28,025 nt of DNA from NCBI GenBank assembly GCA_008931825.1, contig QXVZ01016037.1:1-28025 (forward strand), given 5' to 3'. The notes beneath the pieces are model-generated. The model was not told the origin of the DNA. It made no database searches and worked only from the letters and a program-made list of their open reading frames with translations. The DNA is from Phallusia fumigata. Its lineage: Eukaryota; Chordata; Ascidiacea; Phlebobranchia; Ascidiidae. This document shows, in pieces, positions 1-10,488 of this stretch (its first letter is position 1; each line of letters starts with the position of its first letter). Made by a program: the position numbers and the translations under genes.

Positions 1-1156
1 GTGCCAGCTTACATTAGTTTATTATTCCTGCGTGTAGCAACTTGGGAGAACAGGCGAAAAAGTTGTTGGATTCACGGAAAACTTACATTTACCTAGCCCT
101 GCAAGTGGTGTTAGATACGTGAAAGAAGAAAAGTGGTACGCAAGCCTCCAAGTCGATTTTAAGCTTATCGTCGCCATTTTAGCATCCACAAACCTTCGGA
201 TACCAATGAGTAGTATGCTTTTGGAATTACTAAAGTGTGTTTTTCCTTTTGACTACACCCCTGTGAAACGTATGAAAACATGTTGGTAAAACTGCTTCAA
301 CAAGTTTGATCGCAGATCTTACTTGGTTGGAGCAAAAACAATTATGCCAGTTTGAACGTTCTTGCAAACGTACCCTTGACGATATGTTAACGTTTAGGTA
401 TGCTTTGGTAACTTCGTGGCCCAACGTTACCGAGTGCTATGCGATAAACACAAACGTAACCATAACTTCTGTTTGTGTAAAGTTTGCAACAACTTGTATG
501 ATTACTGTCCGACGTAGGTTTTAGCTATCCAAGCAGTAAATACTACTGGCGATAGATTGGTCTTGGTTTGTTGTGCAGAGCTCAGCCTCATTTACGAGCA
601 AATTTCGTTCAAACATCTACCGAAAGCCAAACACCGTTTATGGGTTTGTAGCAAATTGTTTTAAGCTTTATCACCCAGTCTGACGCGAAATGCCTTCAGA
701 GAAAGGTTGCTTCATAACGGTGAGCAAACATCGTCATCTGTTCTCGCAAATACAAGACGTGGCCATATATTGTTGTTACACTTTTCGGAGATAGCGTTAT
801 AGGCAACTGAAGATAAAAAAAACGAGAGAACGTGTAACTAATATGTTTCCGCTGTCGTTCCTTGCATTGCTAGTGCACTGTCCGCAAAACAGCTATCAGA
901 CAGGGAGCCAACTGCTTGGCGGCCAACACGTTCTATGAGGAAGCATTTCATCTACAACTAGCTGTTTAAACAAGTGATGGTTACAGTAGGGAACAATTTT
1001 CGATGTAGGCCTTATTATAGCACCAATGGTTTTTAATGTATTAGCCTTGTGTATTCATTCAGCAATTTAGGGCGCACAAAACAGTAACCAGAACGAAAAG
1101 ACAATTTAACTAATCTGCCTTACCTTTACATTTAAAGATCTTTCTTCAAGCTTTCA
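1..1156. other. Upstream non-coding region of the GPCR gene
   Basis: No exon, RNA gene or mobile element could be supported here. Open frames are short and have no recognisable protein features. The part nearest 1157 is presumably the 5' UTR and promoter of the GPCR gene, but no TATA box or initiator can be defended by eye. Confidence 0.4.
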
Positions 1157-2628
1157 ATGGCAGTTAATGTACCAGACTGTGAGGTTGTGATATCGGACTA
1201 TCTTCTTACATTTCTTGCAAATCAAAGCAATCTTACTTCCGCCGAAGTCGAGCAGCTAATCAATGAACAGCTCGGTCCGTGCGAGGATCAGCTGTTTAAC
1301 TACCTGTCAGATGGTTTCGTGTACAGCCTAATCTCATTATATTGCGTCATAATGCCTATTGGCTTCTTCGGGAATCTTTGCATTATCATGCTCATAGCTA
1401 CAACTCCGAAGCTCCAGAAAAGTCTAAACTTTTTGCTGCTGTCCTTGGCAGTTAGCGACCTGATTTTGACCATGTGCCTCCCTTGGACTCTCAATTACAA
1501 CATCTCGTATGACTACGTTCACGGGAATACACTTTGCCGCGCTATTCCTCCTATTCAAGGTAAAAAATGAAAAAGTTTTATGCTGTAAATCAGTTGGTAT
1601 AAACTTTTTGTCACAGGGACGTCTGTGGCCAGCTCAATCTATGTCCTCGTGGTTATGGCTGTGGAGCGCCATCAAGCGATTATTTATCCAACCCACGAAC
1701 GAGCTCTCAGCTCAAAATCAAACATGGCAATATGCATTGCGGTTGTGTGGTGCCTCGCTTTATGTATTCAGGTAAAACAAGTCACCGTTAATTGACAGAT
1801 TAATATTTTTGCTTCGAACCGACGTAAATAACTTTTTAGACGCCAATACTCATTGTTGGACAGGACATATTGTTCTGGAATGGCACAGAACCTTCCTCGT
1901 TTCGGGGAATTAGCTACTACACTCAACTGCACGCTTGCGGCGAAATTTGGAGCGAGGATCAAGCCTATTCATATTCAATTGCCATTATCGTCATACTCTA
2001 TTGCGTTCCTCTTTTCTTGCTGGTGGTGACATACGCCAGAATTGGCTACTTTCTGTCCATACGAAGGCCTGTTGGAAATATTTTACCGGCCAGAGCTGCA
2101 GCTAGGGCGCAGAGAAGACGCCGCTTACTGCTGCTTTTTGTTCTTTTAGTTGTGGTGTTTGCTGTGTTCTGGGGACCGTACTTTATAATTCAGTGTATAA
2201 AAGCCTGTCGCCAAGGCTACTGCAGCATTGAAGCAATCGCCTATCTGCAATGGCTTGGCCACTCCAACGTGGCGCTTGACCCGTTGCTGTACGCCGCCTT
2301 GCACGTACGAATGCGCGAACATTTTTATGTAAAACTTGCGGTGGTTAAAAAGTTTTTTAGGTCGTTTCGTTGTTGTAAATGCTGTAAAGCCAAAGACACG
2401 CCGTTGGACATAATTCCAGAATTGGAGGCAAGCAACACAACGCAGCCTTTCTCTGTCAATCTGGAGACTGTGACACAGAGATTAACCACTGCAGTCAACC
2501 CCTACACACTCGCGGTTGCATCACTCAATGATGAAAAAACCCCAAAGACAACGCCAATCCTTGGCGCACATTCGAACAACAGTGTTCCTGAATTGCCAGG
2601 AGTTGTCATGGATGGCTCTATTGCATGA
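1157..2628 (+). CDS. Class A (rhodopsin-like) GPCR, neuropeptide-receptor type
   Basis: A seven-helix plasma-membrane receptor expected to couple an extracellular ligand, probably a peptide, to G proteins. There are three exons: 1157-1559, 1617-1771 and 1840-2628 (stop TGA). The GT-AG introns are 57 and 68 nt and phases agree, giving 448 aa. The N-terminus (about 50 aa) has N-glycosylation sites NQS (22) and NLT (25). TM1 carries the GN pair (72-73) and TM2 has LAVSDL (97-102). C127 at the top of TM3 should bridge C219 in ECL2. TM3 ends in ERH (151-153), in the DRY position. TM5 is about 229-251. Loop 3 is Arg/Ala-rich (270-281). TM6 has F293...FWGPY (296-300) and TM7 has DPLLY (333-337). CCKCC at 364-368 is a likely palmitoylation site after helix 8. 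ECL2, TM5 and TM7 recall RFamide/NPFF/QRFP/CCK-type receptors, from memory, so the ligand is not assigned. The ATG follows a non-coding leader; a further 5' UTR exon is possible. Confidence 0.93.
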
Positions 2629-2702
2629 TAAAGGTGGAGATGAACTTTAAAGTGACGCATTTTTCTTGCTGAAACCCTTATGGCAGTGTGTAGAAAAATA
2701 TC

Positions 2703-2708
2703 AATAAA
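2703..2708 (+). terminator. Polyadenylation signal AATAAA of the GPCR gene
   Basis: A canonical AATAAA lies 75 nt after the GPCR stop codon on the same strand. This predicts a short 3' UTR ending near 2720-2735. Confidence 0.65.
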
Positions 2709-2735
2709 GAGTCGCTTTGTCTGCAAGTTGAAAAC

Positions 2736-3391
2736 TAACTTGATGTTTAACCCTTTTATACACCCACAACTACAAAACAATACCTTTGTAGGTAGCAATT
2801 TAGAAAGCCTAGAAGGGACGAAAACTTGCTTGTAATAAGTTTTTGCAGAGTCACGCCAAAATTGTTAAGTTTGTTGTATTCAACTGTGCAAAGAAGTTTA
2901 CGCGCGAATTTTTGTCATTGGTATGTTCGGCACATATACGAAAACGCAGATATTGCGCTTGTGGAAGCGTCACTAATACAGTATAGACACAATTGCGAAA
3001 GACTTTGCAGCTAATTATGCTCATGCTTATCTAAGACACAACTGCAGAATGGGCCTTCTATATTAAAGTATTGTAGTGATTAGTGTTTAAATAGTAGACT
3101 CCAGGGTAATTGCACTTTTCCCGACAAAAAATCGTTTAAGGTCAACAATTACATAACCGTTACAGCGGACACGCGTTGAGTAACAAAATGTGCGAAAAGG
3201 CTGATGAAAATAAAAAGTCGTAACCTAATGTTGTAGTTGGTGCGAAAAAATGCGTTAAGGGGATAATACCACAAAGCACCAGCGACTGAAAAGTGGAACA
3301 GAGAAATAAATGTGGAACTTCTCTACAGGTTTTTGATGACACTGTAATGTTAAAGTAACGCAAAAAATGTTTAATGAACAATAAACTATTC
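2736..3391. other. Intergenic stretch between convergent genes
   Basis: No coding exon recognised. The GPCR (+) and the synaptotagmin-like gene (-) converge here, so the stretch should hold both 3' flanks. Another plus-strand AATAAA near 3304 is not tied to any gene. Confidence 0.4.
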
Positions 3392-3397
3392 TTTATT
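3392..3397 (-). terminator. Candidate polyadenylation signal of the synaptotagmin-like gene
   Basis: TTTATT on the plus strand reads AATAAA on the minus strand, about 370 nt after the stop codon at 3768. The distance suits a 3' UTR. No closer canonical signal was noticed. Confidence 0.4.
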
Positions 3398-3410
3398 AAT
3401 GTACAAAAAA

Positions 3411-3418
3411 TGACGTCA
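3411..3418. promoter_or_regulatory. CRE-like octamer TGACGTCA
   Basis: A perfect octamer followed by TGATGTCA, a near-copy two bases later. It lies in the 3' flank of the synaptotagmin-like gene; no promoter is evident. Confidence 0.25.
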
Positions 3419-3767
3419 TGATGTCAGAAAGAAACGAAATGATTGAAGAAACAACGGTGTACACCTGTATGGTGCGGGTCTTGGTTTGGCATCCAGAAAT
3501 AAACCGATAATGCACAATGGTTTTGACCGACTTGTGGCATGTAAACCGATCCAGCTGATTACAAAGTAAGTCGTCGCCAAGTCACTAGGTCCAAAAATTA
3601 GGTAAAACTACACAGCATACATCTCTGCTGTCGTTGTTGACCAATATCGTCCGCTACTTCTACTGTCTCGACCGTACATCGTCCGCTAGACGGCGTGGTT
3701 GAGCTATTGCACCTGTGCCCTTCCGAAGGTAAATCCTGATGGCTCCTGGGACCATTTACTACGTCTA

Positions 3768-3991
3768 CTATTGGTTGGGAAGGACCTCGGACAAAGAGTG
3801 CCACTTGGAGATGGTGTCGCGTGGATGGTCCATCATTTCTTGCCAGTGCAGCAGCTGTGCACCTCGACAATACATGAAACTGCCGATTGCCAAACGACCG
3901 TATTTGTGTTCACCATGACGACCCCGACTGACAGCGTTCTTGATAGTGGATGAGACTTTGTGCAGTGCGCCTTTTCCGCAGGTGGTGACAA
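3768..3991 (-). CDS. Synaptotagmin-like gene, last exon (end of C2B)
   Basis: Acceptor ACAATTTTAG|TTGTCACC, entering in phase 1, with stop TAG at 3770-3768. It encodes the final strands and C-terminal helix of C2B: IGSFMYCRGAQ followed by HWQEMMDHPRDTISKWHSL. The HW..M...PR..I..WH.L pattern is characteristic of synaptotagmin C2B ends. A basic His-rich insert (about residues 22-33 of the exon) lengthens the loop before the last strand compared with usual C2B domains. Confidence 0.82.
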
Positions 3992-6833
3992 CTAAAATTG
4001 TTAAAAAACATGTATTAGGCAAAGTTTTGATTGGAGCATGTGGACGGATTCTACAGAGACTTGGGGAAAATTCGCCCCTGTCTAACGGCGTTCATGTCAC
4101 TGCTTGCAACGACCCAAATCAATTTAGCATTGACGTCACATAAAATGGGGAATTCACATTAACGTATCGTATGCAAGCAATATGTTAAAAAAAACATTGC
4201 CGCACGTGCCACGATTCTGGTGGTTGAAACGTAGCATTATGATTAAAAGAAATCGTGTCTGTTGAAATCCAAAACAAGATGTCATTTTACACAACGTTAG
4301 ATACAACGGCTTGAAAAAAATTAATTTTCCCTAATTTAGATAAAAATACAACAGTACAAACAAAACCTGCTGGATAGAAAATCNAAGCAACCAACGTCAA
4401 TTTTTGGTGATGAGTAATGTTTATGTTCAGTCAATCAACATTTGGTTTTTCGACGTATAAGCCCAAAACTTGATAGGTGAATTTGGGAGAACTTCCTTTG
4501 TCAAATGCTCAACAGGTTTCCCAACCCTTCCATTAGGGCCAAAGTTTCACCGTGTTAGCAAATTGCCCGAAATAGCGCAGAGGTTCAAATTTTCGCGCAG
4601 CACGAACCTTGATCACTCGCACAGTGAGGGATTCAATCGCTCCGTCGTAAACGAGGGAAAACCACACTCGACCACAGCGACTGGGTGGCAGATCCTGCTC
4701 GCCGCGCTCCGAGTATCTGTAACAAGCAAAACAAAGGGTCAACAAACAATGCATTGGGCCAGGGGTCGACCTCTGCTCCGAGCGAGCTAAGTCTGAATTT
4801 CCCACACGATTTACCGCATGCTAATAACGTGGGCACACGATGACAATGATAAACAGCTGAGTATTGTAACTTCGTTTCGGGTAAAGAATTTAAATACTGC
4901 TGGGTGCATCGACGGCAGGTCTAATTTGAACGCGCGTTCTGCTTTAAGCTTTATTACAACACCGTTTTTGTAGATGCGAAAACAGTTGAGCCTGTGTTAC
5001 GCAATTATGTTGCGCAATCCTTCGATCAGCTTTATCGCGCATTTCAAGTACACATACCGAAAAGAACGGAAATATAAAGCTTGGTGATATAAACGGCATC
5101 ATACACTGCTCACCTGTATAGTTCCGGTTGTATTTTTCCCAGCATGTTGTTGCGAAATTGTTCGGAAGGGTTGAGCTGCGGCGAAGTGCCAGGCGAGTTT
5201 GCTATAAACAAAGAATTTTTGTTGAACGGAAGGATTTTTGTAACAGGTTTGCAAAAGGATACTGCTTGCATTCCGACAAGTAACATGGAACACATTTTTG
5301 CCAAGATCCAATAAATTTATTGACCAATGTGTGTTTCGTAACGACCGATAGCCGGTTTATCCAACAAATTTTGTTGTTTTTTACGTACGTGTATCCATAT
5401 AAGCGAGGCTAATAAGTAAGCGAGGCTTTTAATGCCTGCTTTGTGGTTCGAGATTTACACAGGACATAGAAAAACGATGACATGGTCGGGGAGCTACGAT
5501 TGTCTAATACGCGGTTAAACATTGTTACGTCACGGATGTTAATTGATCGCACATCGGTTCAAGCCGATTCAATTAATTTTAGATGCTATAACTTCGCACA
5601 TCGCAACGAAATTCGTACTAAAACGGCTACGTTGCTGGTTATTAGAAGAGTTTTCCATTTTAATCTCGCCCAATTACCGAGCATCAAACAAAGGTGGTTC
5701 TCGTGCCGAGTGTCTGACTTGCTCCGACCCATCCCAACGATTACATCCCACGCCAAAAAGCACCCGCCTGATTCCGCTTTAATTCAAACATTTATTCAGT
5801 TAAGTGTTAAGTGTATCCCCGGGCCTCGGCGCCCTTTTATTTACCATTATCGCCTACTCAAAATCTGTTTACCAAAAATGCTGCTCCTGTCGTCCCAGTT
5901 GTCTTCTAATCCGGTCTCGTCGCTTGAGTTAAGGTTGTTCCGGGATCCCATGGAGGACCTGGAGCCGATGGAAGATCTGGAGGGACATCTGCATGATGTT
6001 ATGTCCGGCTGAATCTGCGTGAGAAAAAGTACCTGTGTTATGCATGGCCTGAACGAAGGATGTAGCGTTTTACGCTTCGTCAAACCTTGGAAATGCGAGA
6101 ACTGATGCTTTGTGATGCCTAACTGGCAACAACAAAAGGCTGTAAGGGTTTGCTACCGTGTAAATACAAATGCGACCTCAAAACGATCAAGCTTATCTCA
6201 ATAAAGATTTTAGTTTTATTTCTAAACCTGTTCTGTTATCGACCATCCACGTTGACATGTACAAACTGCAAGTTTGACGCTGGTCACGAACTTCAACGAG
6301 CGCAAAGACTGTTTTCGTTGTAGTTTTCGGTCATTGAGGATCGTGCGAAATTGGCTCAAGGCAACAACAGTCGCCAAAAACGTTTCACGGTTGGTGCAGA
6401 CAGCCTTGCGTTTCTGTTGCCCTATACACGGAAACGACTCCGTCGGATTGTTGTCACGTTGCACTTGTACTTCAGTTCGTGTATCGACGCATACACGAAG
6501 ATATCGCTTGACGCACCGGACCGCGAACTATGCGGAATCTCAGCTAACGAGTTTAAAGCCGCATGCACGCAACTGTAAATGCCACGGCTCAAGCACAGTT
6601 TTTAATCACAGCGGGAAGTGTTTAATAAGCCACTGCTTTTTACCTGTAGAGTTTCGAGTGCAAAGCGACTGGGAACTATGGGCGGAAGTTCGAAGGGAAT
6701 GTCGCCGTGTTGAAGTGATCTTGTGACTGCCGGTGATCTACCCCCGATCGGCGTTGACAACAAACCTTTTGGTGCGACCGGGTGGATTCTTAATATCGGC
6801 GATGTGTCGATCTGCAGTGTGGGCGTCTTGATA
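3768..6833 (-). CDS. Synaptotagmin-like tandem C2 protein (incomplete model)
   Basis: A tandem-C2 membrane-trafficking protein, partly present. Exons in transcript order: 6833-6644, 6014-5873, 5201-5114 and 4716-4608, then a missing part, then 3991-3768 (stop TAG). All visible splice sites are GT-AG and phases chain exactly (2, 0, 1, 2). The first two exons encode a Ser/Pro/Arg-rich linker with a repeated SRSS.GSRSSMGSR segment. The third ends in GKIQPELY, a pre-C2A sequence type. The fourth opens C2A with GRVWFSLVYD and the strand LTVRVIK. The last exon gives the C2B end: IGSFMYCRGAQ, HWQEM and ISKWHSL, where the HW...WH(S/A)L signature is typical of synaptotagmin C2B C-termini. About 200 residues of C2A/C2B are not encoded between 4608 and 3991, where the N at 4384 lies. 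The upstream exon (TM or start) was not found, and the first visible exon needs two nucleotides from it. The sequence reminds me most of synaptotagmin-15-type proteins; this was not verified. Ca2+-binding loops cannot be judged. Confidence 0.8.
4131..4138. promoter_or_regulatory. CRE-like octamer TGACGTCA
   Basis: A perfect octamer in presumed intron sequence of the synaptotagmin-like gene. Function unknown. Confidence 0.25.
4384..4384. other. Assembly gap (single N) inside the synaptotagmin-like gene
   Basis: A lone N in an intron-like AT-rich stretch. The coding sequence missing between the flanking exons (about 600 nt) shows that the N stands for a gap of unknown, probably larger size. 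Confidence 0.75.
4608..4716 (-). CDS. Synaptotagmin-like gene, exon opening C2A
   Basis: 37 codons between acceptor TTGTTACAG|ATAC and donor ATCAAG|GTTCGT. It encodes the first two beta strands of a C2 domain (GRVWFSLVYD, then LTVRVIK) with the spacing normal for synaptotagmin C2A. The following exon, which should hold the first Ca2+-loop aspartates and the polybasic strand, is not in the sequence downstream. Confidence 0.8.
5114..5201 (-). CDS. Synaptotagmin-like gene, pre-C2A exon
   Basis: 29 codons, entering in phase 1 (acceptor TTTATAG|CAAACTCG) and leaving in phase 2 (donor TATACAG|GTGAGC). It ends with GKIQPELY. A short 'G.I.PELY' block directly before C2A is a feature I associate with several synaptotagmins. 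Both phases match the neighbouring exons exactly. Confidence 0.75.
5873..6014 (-). CDS. Synaptotagmin-like gene, Ser/Arg linker exon
   Basis: 47 codons plus one base. The acceptor is TCACGCAG|ATT and the donor TTTTTG|GTAAAC. It encodes a low-complexity linker with alternating Ser and Arg/Gly, then an acidic segment (DETGLEDNWDD). The repeated R-S-S pattern offers several basophilic kinase or 14-3-3-type sites (inference). A long plus-strand open frame over it is an antisense shadow. Confidence 0.72.
6644..6833 (-). CDS. Synaptotagmin-like gene, most 5' visible exon
   Basis: 63 codons after one nucleotide completing an upstream codon. The acceptor is CCGTCGCAG|T and the donor CTACAG|GTAAAA (phase 0). 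The product is Pro/Leu/Ile-rich without a membrane segment and should lie N-terminal of the C2 domains. It continues in frame into the exon at 6014-5873. The absence of a start codon shows that at least one more upstream exon exists. Confidence 0.7.
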
Positions 6834-6902
6834 CTGCGACGGCAAAATAACGTCACGTTAACAAAGCAACACAACTTCAGTAAATGGTTCTAAGCTTCTT
6901 GT

Positions 6903-6947
6903 CATTATGCACTGATGATGACAACAGCGATTGTTGAAACGTTTGCA
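6903..6947 (+). repeat. Hammerhead-core-like dispersed motif, copy 1
   Basis: CTGATGA at 6912, one T, then GACAA-CAGCGA-TTGTT (a 5-bp stem with one G.T pair), then GAAAC and CGTTTGCA, followed by AATAAA. The block is shared with 23575-23616 (preceding CATTATGCA, following AAACGTTTGCA) and with the minus strand at 11017-11045. It lies 70 nt outside the first visible synaptotagmin-like exon. Confidence 0.6.
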
Positions 6948-7221
6948 ATAAAATGTATTCACTGCATGCAAGTTCTCTAGCGCTTATGTATTTAATAAAG
7001 CTGCTCATCCAGTTCGTAACTTGTGATTCCTAACTTAAAAATTTCAAAATGCTTTTTAAAACCGAAGCACTTTATTGAATTCTGTTTACTCTGTTTTTGA
7101 ATCACACACGTTATGGTATAGTTTAGAGTGCTGGAATCCATTGTTTTTTTGAAATGAGTCATCAAAGTCTTTTGAACATCTGACAGGCAGTAGAACACAT
7201 ACCATCGTTATTTCCCCACCA

Positions 7222-7229
7222 TGACGTCA
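7222..7229. promoter_or_regulatory. CRE-like octamer TGACGTCA
   Basis: A perfect octamer within ATGACGTCACCACGTCAGCTG. It lies about 390 bp outside the 5'-most visible synaptotagmin-like exon, so it could be a promoter or intronic element. Confidence 0.3.
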
Positions 7230-8915
7230 CCACGTCAGCTGATGGGAAAAAGTAACATAAAGTTGTGCAACATTCCGCAAAAAGGCGTGCGTTTGACTCA
7301 CAACAGTATATTCGCAGTAAAATGTGACGCTATGACGTAAGACGCACACTTGAAGTATGCGAGGCCCATTGTAAAATCATTGTTTGCACGAGCACATGAT
7401 TCGCATACGTCACATGTTTATCACTTTATTAAAGGCTTTTCAAACTACCACTTTCTCAGCACCCCCGAAATCCCTTTTATCCGCGCTTTTGTTAAAGCAA
7501 CGGTTCTATTTTGCGGACATCTATTGTGTTTTTCTTTCGACTTGGCTTTATCGGGACATGAGGACATCTTTATTTTGTGTACCTCCAACTGTTTTACGAC
7601 TTTTGGTAAGCACTAAGTTTTTTTTAAGGGCTTGCTAAGTCATGAGAATCGCACGTTACCAATTTTCTTTTTTGGTTGTTAGGATAGCAATTAGATTTTT
7701 AGCACATTTTTCATGTTAGTCACGCTCAACAGTTTAGTGTCTGTGTTTAGAATGGATACGGTTTTGTTCGCTTTGCACATACTAAACTGCAATTTAATAT
7801 ACTTACTGGTGATTAGGTACCACCACGGGGTCTTGTGTCTGCATGATCTGCTGAAAGGCCTTTTTGAACATTACCACAATAGCGTCGCGGGATAATCACA
7901 ACTTGTTTCCGCAGAATTCACACCTTAGTTTAAAAGTTACACAACTGGGACGTAAAACAAAAACAAAATTGTAATTCAAACAGTCCGACCTGTTCGCTGC
8001 AACTCATAGTTGTCTTGTTATACCACTTTACTGGGCTTTACAGACGCTTTCTCTGAATACGCAGACGCAGGCAATAAAACATAACTGGTATTGATCCCGT
8101 AGCGCAACGCCTGCCAACAAGTCATTCCATCTCGCTTATTTACGGGATTTCTCCTTTTCTGAATACAGGCCTTCAAGATTTATACATGTCAAGTCTTCAA
8201 CAGATAATATCCTTAGGAATGAAATGTTCTTTGTCCCGCTAGCTTTCTTTATCGCCAACCGCTTGGTCTGCACGCGGCGAAATCGCCTAATGGTGCAATC
8301 TGATAAACCCTACACGCCCGCGCTCGGGTTGAACACAATCGCCTCAAAGCTTCTCGCTCTTCAAGACGTTTTGGTAACCTACAGACGGGAGAAAGAGTAT
8401 TCCTGAGAACCGACCGACCATTGCACTTACGCGACTCGCACAAACCGGCAGCTTTTTGGAACCTGATCTTAGATGTTTGCTTTGCCCGAGGGCAAATTCT
8501 AGGGCTGCGGCTGCGTTAAGATTGTGACACGACACAATGTTTTGCGTGGGAGATTATAGACATCTGGGCGTAACTAGTAACTCGCCTCCATTTTAGGACT
8601 TAACTGATTGCCTGGAATAGTAAACCAAAATAGATCGCGTCCGAACTAAACCTTCGTTGGTCGCTTACATAATCTCTAGGCTTTAACGTGCACAGTCTAA
8701 ACGCCGTCGACTACACCACTTCAATGCAACACACGGTCCTGATGTCTGCGGTCGGTGAAATCATTTTTCGCCACAGGTTCCCGGCGTGTCTCCCACCACC
8801 ACGTCCCACAACAGCACACAATTGGCAACCAACAGCCCCGAAGCGATCTCTGTCAAACTGCGCCGTTATTCAGTGCTGCTGAATAAACGCCGAAGCGGGC
8901 ACAATGGCGTCAGGA

Positions 8916-8923
8916 TGACGTCA
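8916..8923. promoter_or_regulatory. CRE-like octamer TGACGTCA
   Basis: A perfect octamer preceded by GGCGTCAGGA, in gene-poor sequence. Function unknown. Confidence 0.25.
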
Positions 8924-10468
8924 CTGGCAAGAAAGAGCCGCCGGACACAAAGCGACGCATGATGGGCCACAACTTGGAACCCATTGTGTGCGACAGTTGT
9001 TGAAATAGTCGGCACACATTTACTGGGATCCTGCTGAGGTTGACGCGGAACTTCATGTCAGTTTGATGACGAATATATTGACGCAACGACAAAATAATTA
9101 GGTTGTATTTTTGTGTGCGAAGCTGTTGTTGAAAAAACATCAACTGGTTTAAAAACTGGTTTCTAAATACCAAAAAAAATATCAGCAGTTTTATTTCTGA
9201 TAAGTTTGGCAATTTCTACGCATGCGCACTTGCCTTAAGACCTTGCGGGGTTTGTTTATGCGCCCGAAATGCCAATAGCGGGTGGTCATGCGTAATACTT
9301 AACTAAAGCACTAAATATACACAGTTTCACGTATCGCATCTGTATGGGCAGCTTAAACAGCCAATCTTGCCAATATACCCCCTTAATTGTCAGCCAATAA
9401 ATTTTGAATCCAATTTCAGATACGCCATATTTTGTGTATATTTAGTTTTGTATTTTTAACTCATTAAAGCGGCTGGACCCACACCCCGTCGCACTAATTA
9501 GCGTGGGTTGTAAATTTACCATCACTGTCAAACTGCGCATTGATCGAGTAACAAATTTTTGACAGCTCAGGCGTAGGCTATGCGCGGTATGACGTAAAAG
9601 CAATATTCAGGCAGCAGCTGTATTTCTTAAATAAATCCGACATTATAATTAACGGCATTCAAATTGAGTCAAAGAACATCGTTAATCGTTTGCAGCCAAG
9701 ACTTATTCCCTTGCCCGCTTTCGTTGAGGCTAAATGTTGTGTACACGGCGTGGAAAAACCAAACCAGGCGCTGTCAACACATTTTTGATATCGCGTACAG
9801 GTTTTACATCCGGTTCGCTGGACGAGTGTCGACCGTTCGTTTTGCTTAATAAAGCAAAATTCGAGCACCGCGCTACTACGAATCTCTATTCCAAAACAAA
9901 CGTTGCAGCTGTTTTACAAGGACACTCAGGGACTGCCGCTCACGTTGCGAAAAACACTTCATTCCCTATGGCCGCCTAGTCTAATTTTGGCATATTTGTT
10001 TGTTTAAAAATTTGTAACTGTTTTTACAGAATCGTATCCAATCGAAATATATCCACTTCCAAGCGAGTTTTGTATCACACCGAAAGATTAGACCTCTGTT
10101 TGTTCGGACGTTGTTACGGGTGTAAGTGGCTTTGAAGTACTTGATGAACAGTTAAGCATCAATTAAATAGTCGAGTTGAGTTGACTACTACTATAATAGA
10201 AGGTAAAATAACCAAGGTTTTTGGGCTCAACCGTCAACTATTTAAAGCCAACTAAAACAGGCAACTGGCGGTAAGTCGAATATACAGATCAAAACGAGTA
10301 GCGTGTTAGGATTTTGATTGCCCCTCGACATACTGTGTTATTTTCATTACTTTACGTCGTTTATGCTTGTAACCAAATTGCGACACGTAAACGGGAAATC
10401 TGAGCGGGGTTGGGTTGTCGTCCCACTAGTTATGGAGTGGTTGAAATTGAAAACGTCCATCCTTTCTG

Positions 10469-10488
10469 TATTATTATTATTATTATTT
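10469..10488 (+). repeat. TAT trinucleotide microsatellite
   Basis: About six and a half tandem TAT units. No coding context. Confidence 0.85.

Noticed and set aside
5482-6012. 176-codon plus-strand open frame
   Set aside because: It is antisense to the Ser/Arg linker exon of the minus-strand synaptotagmin-like gene, whose splice sites and phases are consistent; the plus frame has no domain or splice support.
6274-6726. 150-codon plus-strand open frame
   Set aside because: It overlaps the intron and exon of the minus-strand gene antisense, and is Cys/Arg-rich with no recognisable family; read as a shadow.
6903-6952. An active hammerhead ribozyme
   Set aside because: Only the core and stem II are visible; no pairing stems I and III or a cleavage-site NUH in the right place could be found, so only a core-like motif is claimed.
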